Origin: Whalleya microplaca
Taxonomy: Eukaryota > Ascomycota > Sordariomycetes > Xylariales > Xylariaceae
Length of the DNA: 64,000 nucleotides
Direction of reading: 5' to 3'
Assembly (NCBI GenBank): GCA_022497155.1
Contig: MU385795.1
Coordinates: 58,698 to 122,697, forward strand
Both the position numbers and the translations under genes were made by a program. The notes under the pieces were generated by a model. The model saw only the letters and a list, made by a program, of their open reading frames with translations, was not told the origin of the DNA and did not search any database. This document shows, piece after piece, positions 1 to 12,609 of this stretch (position 1 is the stretch's first letter; each line of letters starts with the position of its first letter).

Positions 1-455
1 GGAGAAAGCTTATTAAGAAGGCCTCAGGCATGCGAACTAGGTAACTCAGTTATACCTGCCCTCCACCTGTGGCACCAATCCCGTGCATCGTGAACAAAAG
101 CTCAGTGAGTGTTTGTTCGGTATAGATCTTCAGAGGAAGTTTTGCGGTGATGATCGATTCTGGAATATCGCATCATCATAAGGGAGATGTGCGTTGTGGT
201 GTCTATTCATGAAACTCTCCTAGAAATGGTATAATCCCTGTACTATAAGGAGCATAGACATCCTTTTCGAATTATAAACGCAGCACAATACTACAGCAAG
301 GTGGAAAAGGCCTTTCCCCCACGCGTGGTGCTAATATCGTTGAAAAGAAGCAAAGTCTATTTTGTCTAGTTATTATAAGTAGTACAACCTAAGTTGAAGC
401 AATAAGGACAGGCACGTATATTCTAATAGCACCGAGCGTTATCAGCATTAGCCAT
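1..455. other. Intergenic, downstream of ABC transporter
   Basis: No coding region or RNA gene is visible. It is the 3' flank of the minus-strand ABC transporter that ends at 456. Confidence 0.6.
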
Positions 456-3400
456 TCACATGCCTCGATCTAACTTCTGTGCCTCACACATTCTCGCGTA
501 CATCCCGTCCTGCTCGATCAACTCTTCGTGTGTGCCGGCCTCCACAATACGCCCACCATAGAAGACAAAGATCCGGTCCGCATTGCGGACGGTGGACAGC
601 CGATGCGCAACGGCGATGGTGATACGATCTCCAGTCGCAGCAGCCTTCATCAGCGCACCTTGAACAATGCGTTCGGACTCGGTATCTAAAGCGCTCGTCG
701 CCTCGTCTAACAAGATAACATTTGGCTTTCGTACGAGAGCCCTCGCGATGGCGATGCGTTGCCGCTGGCCGCCCGAGAGTTGGCTTCCTCCTGCGCCGCA
801 AGGCGTGTTAAGGCCTTCCGGAAGCGAAGACACGAAATCCCAAGCATTGGCGGCACGGCACGCCTCCTCGATGTCAGCTTCGGGGACGGTGTCTGAAACA
901 CCGATATCCATGCCTTGTGAGATATTCTCGCGGATGCTTCCAGGGAAAAGTGTAGGCTCCTGCTGCACCAGCGCGATTCGGCGACGGTAGAGCAGCGGAT
1001 TAAGTGATGTGAGAGGGGCCGCAGAATCGATAGTGATACTGCCACTTGTGGGGTCGTAGAATCGCTCGAGCAGTGAGATCATTGTGCTCTTGCCGCAGCC
1101 TGAAGCACCAACGAAGGCTACGAACTGGTCGGGTTGGATCTGTTCAAGACATAAGTCACTATGTATAGATAACGGGTCCGGATGAAGGAATATGCATACC
1201 GATAACGTTACCCCCTTGAGGACCCTGGTGTCAGGGGCCAGAGGGTACGAGAACTGGACATCATTGAAATCATAGGATTTACAGCCATTGCTTGGACCTA
1301 TCTCACAGTTTTCGTCTGTTTCTCGTATTGTAGCTTGTAGTCCGGAAAGCCAGAAATAGTAGTTAGCCGCCTCGTTGGCTTTCGTGAAACCTGCGAGTCT
1401 CACTGTTAGGCGCTCCCATCGGGTATGATGTGATGGGCTTGAGAGGACTTACTGCTTGCAAAACTGAACAACTGGCCGGCGGCTTGTCCAGAGAAATAAA
1501 CACCCAAGAATGAGACGATAAATTGATAGAAATTGATATCCCCGTCAGATATGAGCTTAGATCCCCACCTAGTAGCACGGCTGTTAGCAAGCATATAGAC
1601 AACGGTCTAGCGACGTAGGAACGTACCAGAAGCCCAGAGCGAGTATGAAATATTCAATTGCTTGTGTTAGTGAGAACCAGACCATCATATGGAACATAGA
1701 GCGCGACGTCTTGTGAATCGCCTGATCAAGCTCGCTGGTGTACCTTTGAAGGACCCGATTCTCAATTGCGAGGGAAGAGACGGTACGAATGGCCATAACA
1801 GTCTCAGAGGCAATGGAAGCACTTGTCGAGAATCGCTTGCCCATATCATTATCCATCTTTGTATCCAGCCTTATCCGGGCGTATCCAGCTAGAACGATGG
1901 GCGGTAAACCTACCAACACGCCAACAAGACCAAGTTTCCAAGAGACGACGATCGACAAAATGCTACTGGCGATGATATTTATAGCGCACATGATAACCAA
2001 TGCTATATTAAAGCCCATGAGCTCCAGTATCGCCTGGGGATAGGAATCAATGCGACTTGTCAAAGCGCCCACTGTGTTTTCAGGTCTGTCAAAGAATCGA
2101 AGGTCCTGTCTCAAAATTGAATCTAAAGTCTCGCGACGGGTCTTTATGCTCAATGTCTGATAGAAAAGGTTAGTAAGGCGGGCTTGAATATCGGCATATG
2201 CCGAGGAGTTCAAAGTTATCTGGACTAACCTGTGCAATAACATTGGACGCCCACCCCATGACGAAGTAAGCGAGAAGACAGCCTAGAGCAAGGACGAAAA
2301 ACATCAGAGAGATGAAGTTCCCACGCTTAGTCATGTTGTCCCCCGTAATGGTGTTAACAACATTGGCTAGCAGTAAGGCCTGGCCAGGGAAGACAGCAGC
2401 TATATCGAACGTTAATCATCTAATTAAGAGGTACGACCTGTGATATGCTTGCATAAGAAAGACATGGAATGAGACAACTTACCGCCAGCAATGCAACAAA
2501 GAAGCAAAATGAAATACCAAGGCTTGAGTTCTGGTGTACTCAGAGTGAGTTTGGCTATGCTTCGGAGGAGACCTGACCGCTTGTACAGATCGAAGTTTTC
2601 CCTATCTTTTAGTGCCGCGAGTTTTTGAGCGTCAGCCGTCGGATATCGAGCAATTGAATGAGTGTGCTCAATATTGGTCTCATCCCCCTTATCGTGTGAT
2701 TTCTCATCAGTGCTCTCCTCGGATTCGTCCTTCGATTCCGCAGGTGACAGATCTTGTGCCTTGACTAACATGGCATAGACACCGTTGCGGGCCACCAGAT
2801 CATCATGTCGTCCCTGTTCCACGATACGTCCCTTGGACATGACCACAATATTGTCGGCATTCCTAATTGTCGCGAGTTTATGAGCTACGACGATCGTGGT
2901 GCGGTCCTTAGAAGCACGGTCCAGCGCCTGTTGAACGATTCCCTCGGCGTGCGGATCAAGGGCACTATAGCACGTTTTAGAGTTAGAATTTGCTAACAAT
3001 AGGAGATTCGTGAGTGGATTAGTCCGGAGAACGCGAGATCAGCAAAGCAACGCGGTTTGTATCAAACCTCGAACAAATTGTCTAACCATATAATGAAGGT
3101 TTTCAGATGCTCACCTGGTAGCCTCATCTAGGAGGAGGATCTTGGGATTTGATACGATACTCCGCGCAATTGCAACTCTCTGTTTTTGGCCACCTGATAA
3201 CAGCCCACCTCTCTCGCCTATCCGAGTATCGTACCCTAGAGGAAGAGTCATAATGAAGTCGTGCGCAAATGCGAGTTTAGCAGCTTCTTCAACGTGCTGT
3301 CGTTGGACTTCAATCGACTCTTTCTCCCACGGTGTGCCCACCAAGCCGTTTGCGATGTTTTCAAATACGCTACCGTTGAACAAGACGGGTTCCTAGCGAG

Positions 3401-5092
3401 ATGAGCCTTCTTAATGCCGAAATAATTACATGAAATGTAACAAAGTGATATCTTACCTGTTGCACGAGGCGGATATTGGTTCGAAGCCACATAAGATTTA
3501 AGCTTTTTAGATCTTTTCCGTCGAGTGTGATGTTTCCCGAAGCCGGGTTGTACCACCGTTCTAAGAGGCCAATGATTGTGCTTTTCCCTGAGCCACTAGC
3601 GCCCTATTATCTCTTAGAATTAGGAAAATCAACAGTGTTTATTTTGCCGAGTTGCTTACCACCAGTGCTGTTACTTTGCCGGCAGGAACACGAAGAGAGA
3701 AATCTTCCAGAATCGGGACGTCAGGACGTGTAGGGTAACTAAACTCGACACCCTGGAGATCAATATCGCCGATTGTGTGATCGAGCTTTTCTCCTGATTC
3801 GTCGAATGGATCGATCTCGGAGGCTCGGTCCATCAAAGCAAAGAGCTCAGCCGCTGCACTTGCGGCACGAATGAAGGCAATGGTGTTTGGAGCAATAGAC
3901 AAAATAGTACTGGCAGCCACGATGACAGAGAAAAGTACACTTGACACGTGTTAGCCGACATCATTCTTCCGGGAGTTTGGAGGAGGGAGCTTGTTAAGAT
4001 AGAAGAGGCGGGATTACATACGTGAAGACGGTCCCGATGTCCGGGATTTCGCCCGAAGCTAACCTATTTATGCCCTGCCAAAATGCTAAGGCCATTCCAC
4101 AGTAGATGACAAAGTATTCTGCCCCGAACAGTACCCCGTAAAGTAGGTTTTTCTTTTTGCCTAGGTTGAAAGCATCTTGAAGGTACGAGTCAAACTTGGC
4201 TATGACTCTGGGCCGGAGGCTGAAAGCTTTCACCGTCCGGACCCCTCCGAGAGTGTTCTCCGCATAAGACCCGGCTTGGGCATATACCTGAAGAATGCTC
4301 GTTTCGCATTTAGCTTCGACGAGACCGGCACCACCGACTACAACCAGAAGGACCGGTACGATGCCGATGATTATCAGGGTAAGTTTCCAATGACTGACAA
4401 AAGCAATGATAAATGCAGCAACGAAGGTGGAAATAGCTTGGATGAACAGGCCCAGCTTCTCGGCGATGCCAGATTGTATTAGTTTTCCATTGGATGTGGC
4501 TTGCATAGAGATAGATCCAGATATGCCTTGATCGAAGAACCCGATCTCCATGCCTATGGCGGACCGTAGATAGAGGTACCGAATATTACGACAAAGACGA
4601 TAGGCCACAAAAGTAAAGAGGGAAGAGTAGATGTATGTTAGCCCGAGCCGCGCGATTCCGATATAAACAAAGTAAAGCCTAGTTATGAAGTTGGCGGCAG
4701 TACAGACTGGTAGGCTTTGGGAGAACTTACGCGAGTTTGCGTGCGTTGGACATGAAGCTTTCACGGCCGGCCGCATCAAGGCTGGGTTCACTGAACGCAG
4801 TCATGAACTTCCCTATAACGATGTTGACCAGGGCCAGGGCCACGCCTGACCCAATGGCCGCGATGATCCCGATGGACTCCAGGACATAATCAGTTCGGTT
4901 GCCATATTTGAAAACTCTCTGTAATCGAAGTGTAAGTAAGTAACCGGTCTAAGTTCGAGTGTATGCCTATACCAAAAAGCTTTTCAGAGCAGAACCGTCC
5001 ACCTTGCCAACCCCTTGCTTGTTTTTGTCTGATCGACCTTCCGATGCCAGGGAAGAAGGGACTGTCGGTTTCTCTGCGATTACAGAGGCCAT
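456..5092 (-). CDS. ABCB-type multidrug exporter (full transporter, 12 exons)
   Basis: ATP-driven efflux pump of the fungal MDR/Pmd1 (leptomycin-resistance) class, expected in the plasma membrane. Exons read on the minus strand: 5092-4973, 4918-4731, 4678-4022, 3939-3660, 3603-3457, 3392-3115, 2964-2483, 2399-2230, 2156-1627, 1580-1453, 1402-1200, 1139-456. All phases close and give 1288 aa, normal for the family. Order is TMD1-NBD1-TMD2-NBD2. NBD1 has Walker [10 protein letters not shown] (about residue 416), signature LSGGQ (about 529) and Walker B ILLLDE (about 551). NBD2 has GASGCGKST (about 1072), LSGGQ (about 1182) and VILLDE (about 1205). Both nucleotide sites look intact. An upstream in-frame ATG at 5168-5170 exists, but the one at 5092 fits the family better. 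It lies head-to-head with the Zn2Cys6 gene at 5778, which probably regulates it. Substrate cannot be read from the sequence. Confidence 0.92.
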
Positions 5093-5777
5093 GGCCACGA
5101 GGTAGCTGGCTTTCTCTGCTTGGTGCTGTGGAGAAATCTGGAGTTTGGGGAAATAGTTAAAGGGAAACAATCGGCATACTCTTAGAAAAACAGCTGTGGG
5201 AGAGAATAAATATCGGTAGAAATAGAATCAATATCCCACGGCAGTAGACCAACCAAATGTTTGAATACATAATGTTATGTTGCATCCTTTATTATAAGTA
5301 GCCAACTGCTGAGCAGCCTACGTCCCACTCGAACATGACTGATCCCTGAACTCACGATCAAAGCACCCCAAATTACGTATTGTCGACACCTTGGCAAGGG
5401 ACGCGGCATGTCACGATCCCGCTTCCGCTGAAGTCCAGATTTGTCGGGCGCGGACGTTTAGCCGCCCGTAACTCCGCTTTTGCGGACGCCAAGAAAGTGC
5501 CGGATACGAAGGAAAACTATGGAGTTGTGGATCGGGCCTAGGCCTGAAACTTAGTCTGGCAGTCCTGTAATGACGATGTCAAGAATAGATCCCTTACCTC
5601 TCAGCTGCCGCACATTCCTTCAATCTTACCAGTGTCAACCGCTTCTAAGGAACATTATCCGCCTCCTTGCTTCCATCCCATCTTCAAGGCCCATGTTCAT
5701 TGGCCGTGATAACTAGAGACGCAACTTCGGTAGCTTATTCACGTGATCTCGCGAACCCTTGTAGCAGATCATTCTCC
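5093..5777. promoter_or_regulatory. Shared divergent promoter with CGG/CCG zinc-cluster sites
   Basis: This 685-bp gap separates the ABC transporter start from the Zn2Cys6 regulator start. Between 5445 and 5485 are a CGG-N8-CCG inverted pair (CGG 5451-5453, CCG 5462-5464) and a CCG-N6-CGG everted pair (5474-5476 and 5483-5485). A short CGGGCG/CGCCCG inverted repeat overlaps the first. Inverted and everted CGG triplets are the classical targets of Zn2Cys6 dimers, so regulation of both genes by the adjacent factor is plausible. Binding itself is inferred. Confidence 0.5.
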
Positions 5778-8561
5778 ATGGAAGACGACCTTGAAGCTGG
5801 GGACGACTTTCCCATGCACCAGGAAGTTGACGATATCCAAGAAGATCACTCAGCTCCTAAACTTGCTGTATTCTCCTCAACTAAACTGCCATCGGCTATT
5901 ATCTGCGCTTACTAATACGCTCCCTAGTGTGACCGCTGCCGGCGACGGAAGGTAACTATGTTTTTCTCCTGTGTTCGATAATATGTTAGAGGATGTGCTC
6001 GCTACATATTGCCGTATTCCTTACCTCGTTAGAACTTGCATGTCTAATCTCAACGGCAGATTCGCTGCGATCGATTGGATCCGTGCTCACAATGCACACG
6101 GACTAAGACACCTTGTACATTTCCCCCGGGGCTCAAGCCCCGAGAGAAGCGGCAGAGGATCCATATCTCAAGCATCTAGTACGGCACCAAAAAGTAACCC
6201 TTCGCTATGACCTTACAATTCATACTCATGTTTTCACAGTGAGCAGAAGATTGACCAGATCGTTCAGAAGCTAGGTGAGCTTGATCATAAGGTTGACCAA
6301 TTGAACCAAGGCAGTACTGCCAGGCCGTCTCAGCACCCTAGCTTCCATGATTCAAAAGAGACCTATCTGGCAGTCAAGTCACCTGTTTCAGCTTCACCAG
6401 CTTTTACCGACACTTCTGAGAACCGAGCAAAATCCCAAAATGACTCGCCTAGGACGGAGTATGAAGGCGAATCATCACTCACTGCCCATGCTTCTTTCGC
6501 TACCGGGCACCTCCAGAACATCGTCAACAGCAGCCCTGTTGAAGCTGTGTCTTTAGAGTTGACTTCAATCCTTGGGGTTCTCCGCGACGTCGTCGATGCT
6601 CAAAGAGAGGAGACCGACACCCTTGAAATCCTCTATCCGCTTGCTAAGCCTCTGCCACCGGGCTTAACCTTCCGGAATCTTCCCATGCCTCCAATCGAAA
6701 GTGCACTCGCCTGCTTGCGGATGGTAAAAGGTACATAATGTTCTCTTGTGATATTCTGGAATTGCTAAGCTGACTTGGGCTCCAAAGAACATCCCCAAAT
6801 TAAGTGGTTGTGGTTCTTCGAGTTTCACCAACTCCACCAATTCACCGATTATCTCCTTAAGCTCTATTCTCCGGGCAAAGCTACAGATGCAGATTTTATA
6901 ATTGTCAACGCCGGGTTGTATTGGTTTTTCGAGGAGTGCACAAGTGTCATCGAGGACCAACAATTGAAATCGCAATATGAGCATCACGCTTCCCTCTGTC
7001 GCTCGAACCTGGAAACAATTCTCTCGCGGCTTCCATTCCATTACCCCACAGACATAGATTATGCTTTCGCGATGAGCATGGCGGTGAGTACAAATATTGT
7101 GAATTATGGCCACGATACTGACGATCAGGGCTATAGTCAACCTATTGTCTCCTGAATGGCAAGCCGTCAGCAGCCTGGACCTTCATCACATCTGCATCCC
7201 ATCTGTGTTTGTCTTTGGGTCTCCACAGTGCTCAAACATTGAGTATGGACAATCCCGAAAGCAGACAACAGAAGCTCAAGTTGTTCTGGGCTATCTATAT
7301 GATGGAAAGAAACCTATCATTACGGCTCGGCCGATCTTCTTGCATTCGAGACAACGAGGTTACCGTTCCAAAAGTGATGCCCGCCATGATGATGAGCCAG
7401 TCTACCTGTCCGATTCTCGCCCCAGTGTGGCCTCACTGGATAGACATAGCGAGTCTACAAGGGAGAATTTATGACAACATATATAGCCCGGGAGCTTTGT
7501 TACAATCAGCCGACGTTAGAACTTCCCATGCGAGGGACTTGGCCTCGGAACTTAAGATAGTCATGAAACGTGCAGACGACTTTGAGGTAAGGTCACCATC
7601 TCCTTGTGTGTATGCTCATGCATTCAAGGCGGACAATACGTTTGCATTACCTACCTACTTGTCGAGTTAGCCTGTGCTTACGGAACTGTCTTCAGACGCA
7701 TGAGAATCATACAAGGCGCCGGGCTCTTGGCCCTGATGTGCATGAGCTCTTTATTCGTTCCGACCGAGTCTATTGTATGTCGTTATTAGCACTCGTATAT
7801 CGCGCGATTCCTGCAGAGAAGCCAGCTCGATCCGGCGTTTGCATGGAAGCCGTGACTACAGCAAGAGAAGCTCTAGCAGAGCACACGAATTGCTTATCTA
7901 TATTTTTCGACAAGCACTTAGATACAAGACATCTCGAGACATATATCAATTGGTACGTGTCACATAGTCTATATCCGCGCCCGTTACCGTACGAACAAAA
8001 CCCCATAGTGTTGTAGGCTGACAGCAATAATCTTCAAGGTCCTTGTTGCAATCACCTTTTATACCCGTGGTAATTCTGTTCTGTCACGTTGTCGAGACAT
8101 TAGATGCGGCCGACCTCAAATCTCTCAACACCCTAGTCGATTCTTTACAGCTTACGTCCCCAACCTTTAAAAAAACATACGCTAAACAACTCAACCTCTT
8201 CAAAGCACTCTTTGACGTTGCACAGAAGTATCTTGAATTAAAGGCCAAAGGCACATCGCAAAGCTGTCTGGGCTCTGACTTCGAGCCGCCGCAAACCTCG
8301 GTAGGGCCTGTATTTCAGCCGCTGCATGCGACGCCGGGATATCCAGGCTTGCCATCCGGACCTAATGCAAGCACAGCAGGCAGTGATCCGAGTGCTGATC
8401 AACATTTCGCCCAGATGCCTCTTAACAGCCAGAACAATGGTTACACAGTGCAACTCCAAGACAACTTTTGTCAACCAATGGATCCTCAGGGCATGGAGTT
8501 GGGCGACTGGTTCAATGGCTATCATCAAATGTTCAGGTTGCTAGAGGAAGGGTATCCGTAA
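5778..8561 (+). CDS. Zn2Cys6 transcription factor with fungal middle-homology region
   Basis: Nuclear zinc-cluster regulator. Exons 5778-5867, 5928-5951, 6060-6178, 6240-6730, 6788-7083, 7137-7586, 7696-7952 and 8039-8561 keep phase and give 749 aa. The binuclear cluster is complete with spacing C-x2-C-x6-C-x5-C-x2-C-x6-C. Its first two cysteines (CDRCRRRK) sit on a 24-nt exon and the other four on exon 3. A heptad-like linker follows (EQKIDQIVQKLGELDHKVDQ), suited to dimerisation. The central part carries the fungal_trans/MHR pattern (FWAIYMMERNLSLRLGR; SPFIPVVILFCHVVE). The start ATG lies in a CCATGG context. It is divergent from the ABC exporter, so it may be that pump's activator or repressor. 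The inducer is unknown. Confidence 0.88.
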
Positions 8562-10364
8562 AAGTGGCACTACAAGTGTGAGAGTCTCGTCAATGCTTTC
8601 GTACGACGTCTTTGCAAGAGTATGGCTTCAGTCATTGAACCTTTCACCCTTGGAAATACTACGCATTTGGCTCTCTACCTGTTTTCATTGATGGGTAGAT
8701 AGCAAGCGTATCCCGAAAACCCATTATCTACAATCTTGCGATTAATATCGATTAAAGACTCTTGGTTGGAAGGTGAGGTCACTTATACTCCCTGGTTATA
8801 GCTATTATATGCCGAATCGAATAGCTAACTCCACAACAACAGACCCATGAGATTATCTGGGAAGCACGTATTATAGTTTCTCTCTCTTAGCTGGTCGATA
8901 CAGAAATTCCCATGAAATATTCCCCGAGGGCATCAAATCTCTTTAACGCCGTATTGTCATTGGACGGTGGGATAGGAGCCAGATCATGACCTGGCAGTTG
9001 TCTGCATCCCTGCATCCTAGGGGTAATTCGAAGGGAACTCGTACGATTACAACTGCTGCATTGCCCTAAATCGCATTAGCTTGCGGTCCGCAGGCAGTAC
9101 ATGTCCGCTGTATCCATTCATTGCCGCAGTCTATCAATCGCGAACTACCTAGGTACTCCAAACTGAAACTAGCGTCCAAGTGGACTCTCTTCCGCGAACC
9201 GGGGTCCGACTACAGAGGAGCTTCAGAACAAAAATTATCAGCAATTGCAGCTGGCATAACGCAACTATCAACTCTTGAACGCCTCCATGCCTGAATATTC
9301 CACAGCACTATTCACATCCTCATGAAACCCGATGCAGAATTTAGAACAACGTTCTAGCGGCATAGTTTTGACGATAACTTTTAACCCGAAAGACACCGTG
9401 TCCGTCGAACTTGAGGCAAAATGGAACGAAGCTGTTAAGTTGGTAGTGTCTAAATTGGTGTGGCTTCTAGTTATAGATAAAATCGCTCGTGAGTACAGAA
9501 AAGAACTACATACCCAATACTTTCTGGTATTCTCCTTTATACCATAGCCAGAAGCTTTTAATCCTATCTTCGTCCTGAACGAGTTGAACAGGCAAACCTT
9601 AGCATATTGCTTTGAAGCTACGCTAGTTACCGTCACGTGTAGATATAGTTAACTAGCAATCATTTAAGGAGACATATACTCTTCCACAAGAGATTATCTC
9701 AATAATGCTGCAGAAGGGAAAACTGCCCCTAAAAGTTGAATGCCAGCACAGGAACAGAACCCAGTGCAACTGTGCCCACAGAAGCTCTCACCAATACATC
9801 TATTTATGTAACCAGTAGAGTTTGGATTAATATTCTTTCAATTCGCCGAAGATTACTCACTTCTAACTTGGCTACTCTAGCGGTCAATCGAGGGCGGCCA
9901 TTCTCATCTTGGAACATTGTTTTCGGGTATTTCTAGAAAAGCCGAATGGAAATGAATGTGGAAGTAACACATTTGATTTTTAAGATGGAATTAAATGTAT
10001 ATACCATGATTCTTTGGCCGCCTCAGCAGACCTTCTGGTAGCCCGACATCTTGAGACAAGAATGGCTGTATAGGTACTTAACATATTAGTATTCGTAACA
10101 TATATATTCTAAATTCTATATACATACTAAGTATCCGGCATTTTAGCCAGCAAGTTGAGTGTCACAAGGTCTTTCACCATTTCATCTGTCACTGGTGCAG
10201 CTTTGGTCTATCCTGCCTCCAACCCAAATATCCAAATCATCGACACGTCCATCAGAGCCATACCAAAGCTAAAGCTCGTATTCCTAACGTCTGGTAAAAC
10301 AATCATGGAAACAATCATAGGGGTAGCCGAGATTTGAAAATGGGCTTTGTTCCAAGGAAATTGA
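8562..10364. other. Intergenic, no convincing gene
   Basis: Only short open frames in poor context occur here (for example 9268-9636 on the minus strand). I found no recognisable family, splice-consistent extension or RNA gene. Confidence 0.5.
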
Positions 10365-12063
10365 TCAGGGGTTATATGGATCTGTAGCTCTTCGTCCGGT
10401 TAACAACTCCGCATCGCCGTTTTCCTTAACCAAGTATATATCCTCATGGCGAACCCCAAACTTGCCCTCTAAGTATATGCCAGGCTCATTCGTGAACGTC
10501 ATTCCAGGCTGTAGTAATGCCTTCGTGTTCCATTTGTTCAAATAGGGAGATTCATGAGCTACCGTCATTATTAGCGACTTCAAGAAACTGGCCCTTGGTC
10601 CAACATACCTTTGATGCCGATTCCATGGCCGAGTCGATGTGTGAAGCCATAGCCATACCCGGCGTCCTCGATGATTTTACGGGCTGCTATATCAACGCTG
10701 GCCGCGCTGCCATTAGGCTTAAATGCAGCTGCCGCGGCCGTCTGCGCCTCGAACACAATATCCCATACTTTCAACTTCTCGGCATGCAATGCCGGGTCGG
10801 TGACTGCTACGTTTGATGGTGAAGGCAATAGGCCGAGCATTCGGTAAAAGGCTGCGAGTGACCTCAGGAACAGCGGCACGGGCTGAGTTACCGCGTCGAT
10901 GAAGAAGCTGCGGCAGATGTCCGAAGAATATCCCTGATAGTGCGCTCTATCGAAAGTTAGACTCTGACTTCAAGTTACTACACATGTCTGACCCACCCCA
11001 CGTCAATCACGATCATGGTCTCCTCGGTGGCTTTCTTGCCACCCACGACAAATCCTCCGTGCGGCAAGGCACCATCCTCTTCAAACAGGACTATGTTGAA
11101 GAATAGGCCGAACCCCACGGACTCCAACGCTGTGTCAAGGATATCCCGTACCTCATCTTCAGTTAGACCAGGGACTAGACAGGGGCGCATTGCTCGCACA
11201 GCTACGACGGTGCCCGTGTTTACTGCCCTTATCAATTCGACCTCTGCAGGACTTTTGATCTGTCTCACGAGGTCGACCTCCGGGCTCAAGCCCACAGTGT
11301 CGAAGCCGGAGTTTGCAAGGCCCCGGGCGATGAAGTCGCGAATCTCTTCATCCATCATAAGTTTTGGTTTCCTTCCATCTTTGGCGGACCCCACATCAGC
11401 GAAAAGACGCGACTCCAACAGCGTGGCGTAGGGGTCCCAGTGCTCCTCCCAAATGACGATGTCCAACTCGGGCTCTCTCGATGGAATGCCTAGCATTCGA
11501 ACACGACCCTCCTCAAAATGCGGGGCGAGAAAGGCTGTTTTAGCAGAAACTTCTCCTGATTCTGCGGTCTGTGGGAAGACGAGCATCAAAAATGGCCGTT
11601 CTTCGGGCTCCCAGGGCTCCCAATCTACCTGTGAGATGTTGCCGTAGTATCTAAAGGGATTTCTCGTGAGTACCTAGCCCTTGAAACAAACTTAGCAATG
11701 CTGGGCTTACTGGAAAGTATAACCTGGCTCCAGGACGAATGCGTCGACCCCCGATGCCACTAAAGCCCGTGCAAGCCTGTCCCGCCGGTCGAGATATTCT
11801 TCCGCAGCAATGGGTTTCGCCGAGTCCAAAAATGATAGATCGGAATGGAGATTCTCAATGGCGCATTTCTGGACCTTTGCTATGTCGGCTGCGGCGCCGG
11901 CATAGTGTGAAACCCATGCCTGAAAAGCCCAATGGACATTGAAGATGAAGAGGTTTAGAGCAATGATGCGAAGGTAGTTTCGTCGAAGGAACTCAAGTGC
12001 GCGCCTCGCCCTCGACGGGACTGGTGGCTTCAGGCCCGTCTCGAGAGTCACTTGGTGTTTCAT
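10365..12063 (-). CDS. Membrane-anchored M24 metallopeptidase (Xaa-Pro aminopeptidase/creatinase-like)
   Basis: Pita-bread-fold peptidase likely to remove N-terminal residues before proline; creatinase or ectoine-hydrolase-like chemistry cannot be excluded. Exons on the minus strand 12063-11711, 11650-10997, 10946-10609 and 10558-10365 give 512 aa. Residues of about 30-50 form one hydrophobic segment (LRIIALNLFIFNVHWAFQAW), which predicts a type II membrane or secretory anchor. The creatinase N-domain follows. The five metal ligands are visible in order: Asp in IDVGAHYQ, Asp in YSSDICRS, His in HRLGHGIGI, Glu in TNEPGIY and Glu in VRHEDIY. It should therefore be catalytically competent. It is head-to-head with a Git1-like permease at 12610, suggesting that a released product is imported. 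Confidence 0.88.
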
Positions 12064-12609
12064 TGAAGGCAGCGCGCCGCGTTAAGGAGCTCAAGCAAGT
12101 AATTGAGTCGAACACTGACATGCCCTCAACAAGAAGTGTAGACTGAAGATAGGAAGTCCAGTCTGGCTTGCTGGGGCATTCAGTTCAAAACGCTGGTGCC
12201 CTGGCCCCAATGCTTGGCACCAAAGCGGGCCTTAAAGCTGGGATAATTATGCGAAATATATACGTAATATCTCTTCGGCCACCCGCGCTACGGTTTGAAA
12301 AGCACCGAACAACATCGTCGAGATTATGAGCCTGTTTTAGCTCGTACTAGCAGATACCTCTATCTGATACTGACGGATCCTTGGTCATTAGCTTAACCAT
12401 CCGGTGCTGATAGCCGGGGGTCTAACTACCGGAAGACACCGCTATCTTATACCGAACAGGGCTGTCCGCTTCATTTCATTGGCTCTCTACCTTGCACTGA
12501 TAGTTGGAGATCGGGTTTCTGTCCGATACATGTCTTGATAAAAAGCGATGACCGCGGCAATACCAGTCGCGAGACCTGTGCTCGCCAACAACGCAATCAT
12601 TTTGTGACC
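12064..12609. promoter_or_regulatory. Divergent intergenic region between peptidase and permease
   Basis: A 546-bp gap separates two start codons on opposite strands, so it must contain both promoters. I saw no strong repeated motif. An open frame runs into the permease from 12535, but the ATG at 12610 (ACCATGG) has the better context. Confidence 0.5.

Noticed and set aside
6664..7140. 158-aa minus-strand ORF
   Set aside because: It is the shadow of exons 4-5 of the Zn2Cys6 gene, whose forward frame carries the known domain.
9268..9636. 122-aa minus-strand ORF
   Set aside because: No domain, no splice-supported extension, and an overlapping opposite ORF of equal quality.
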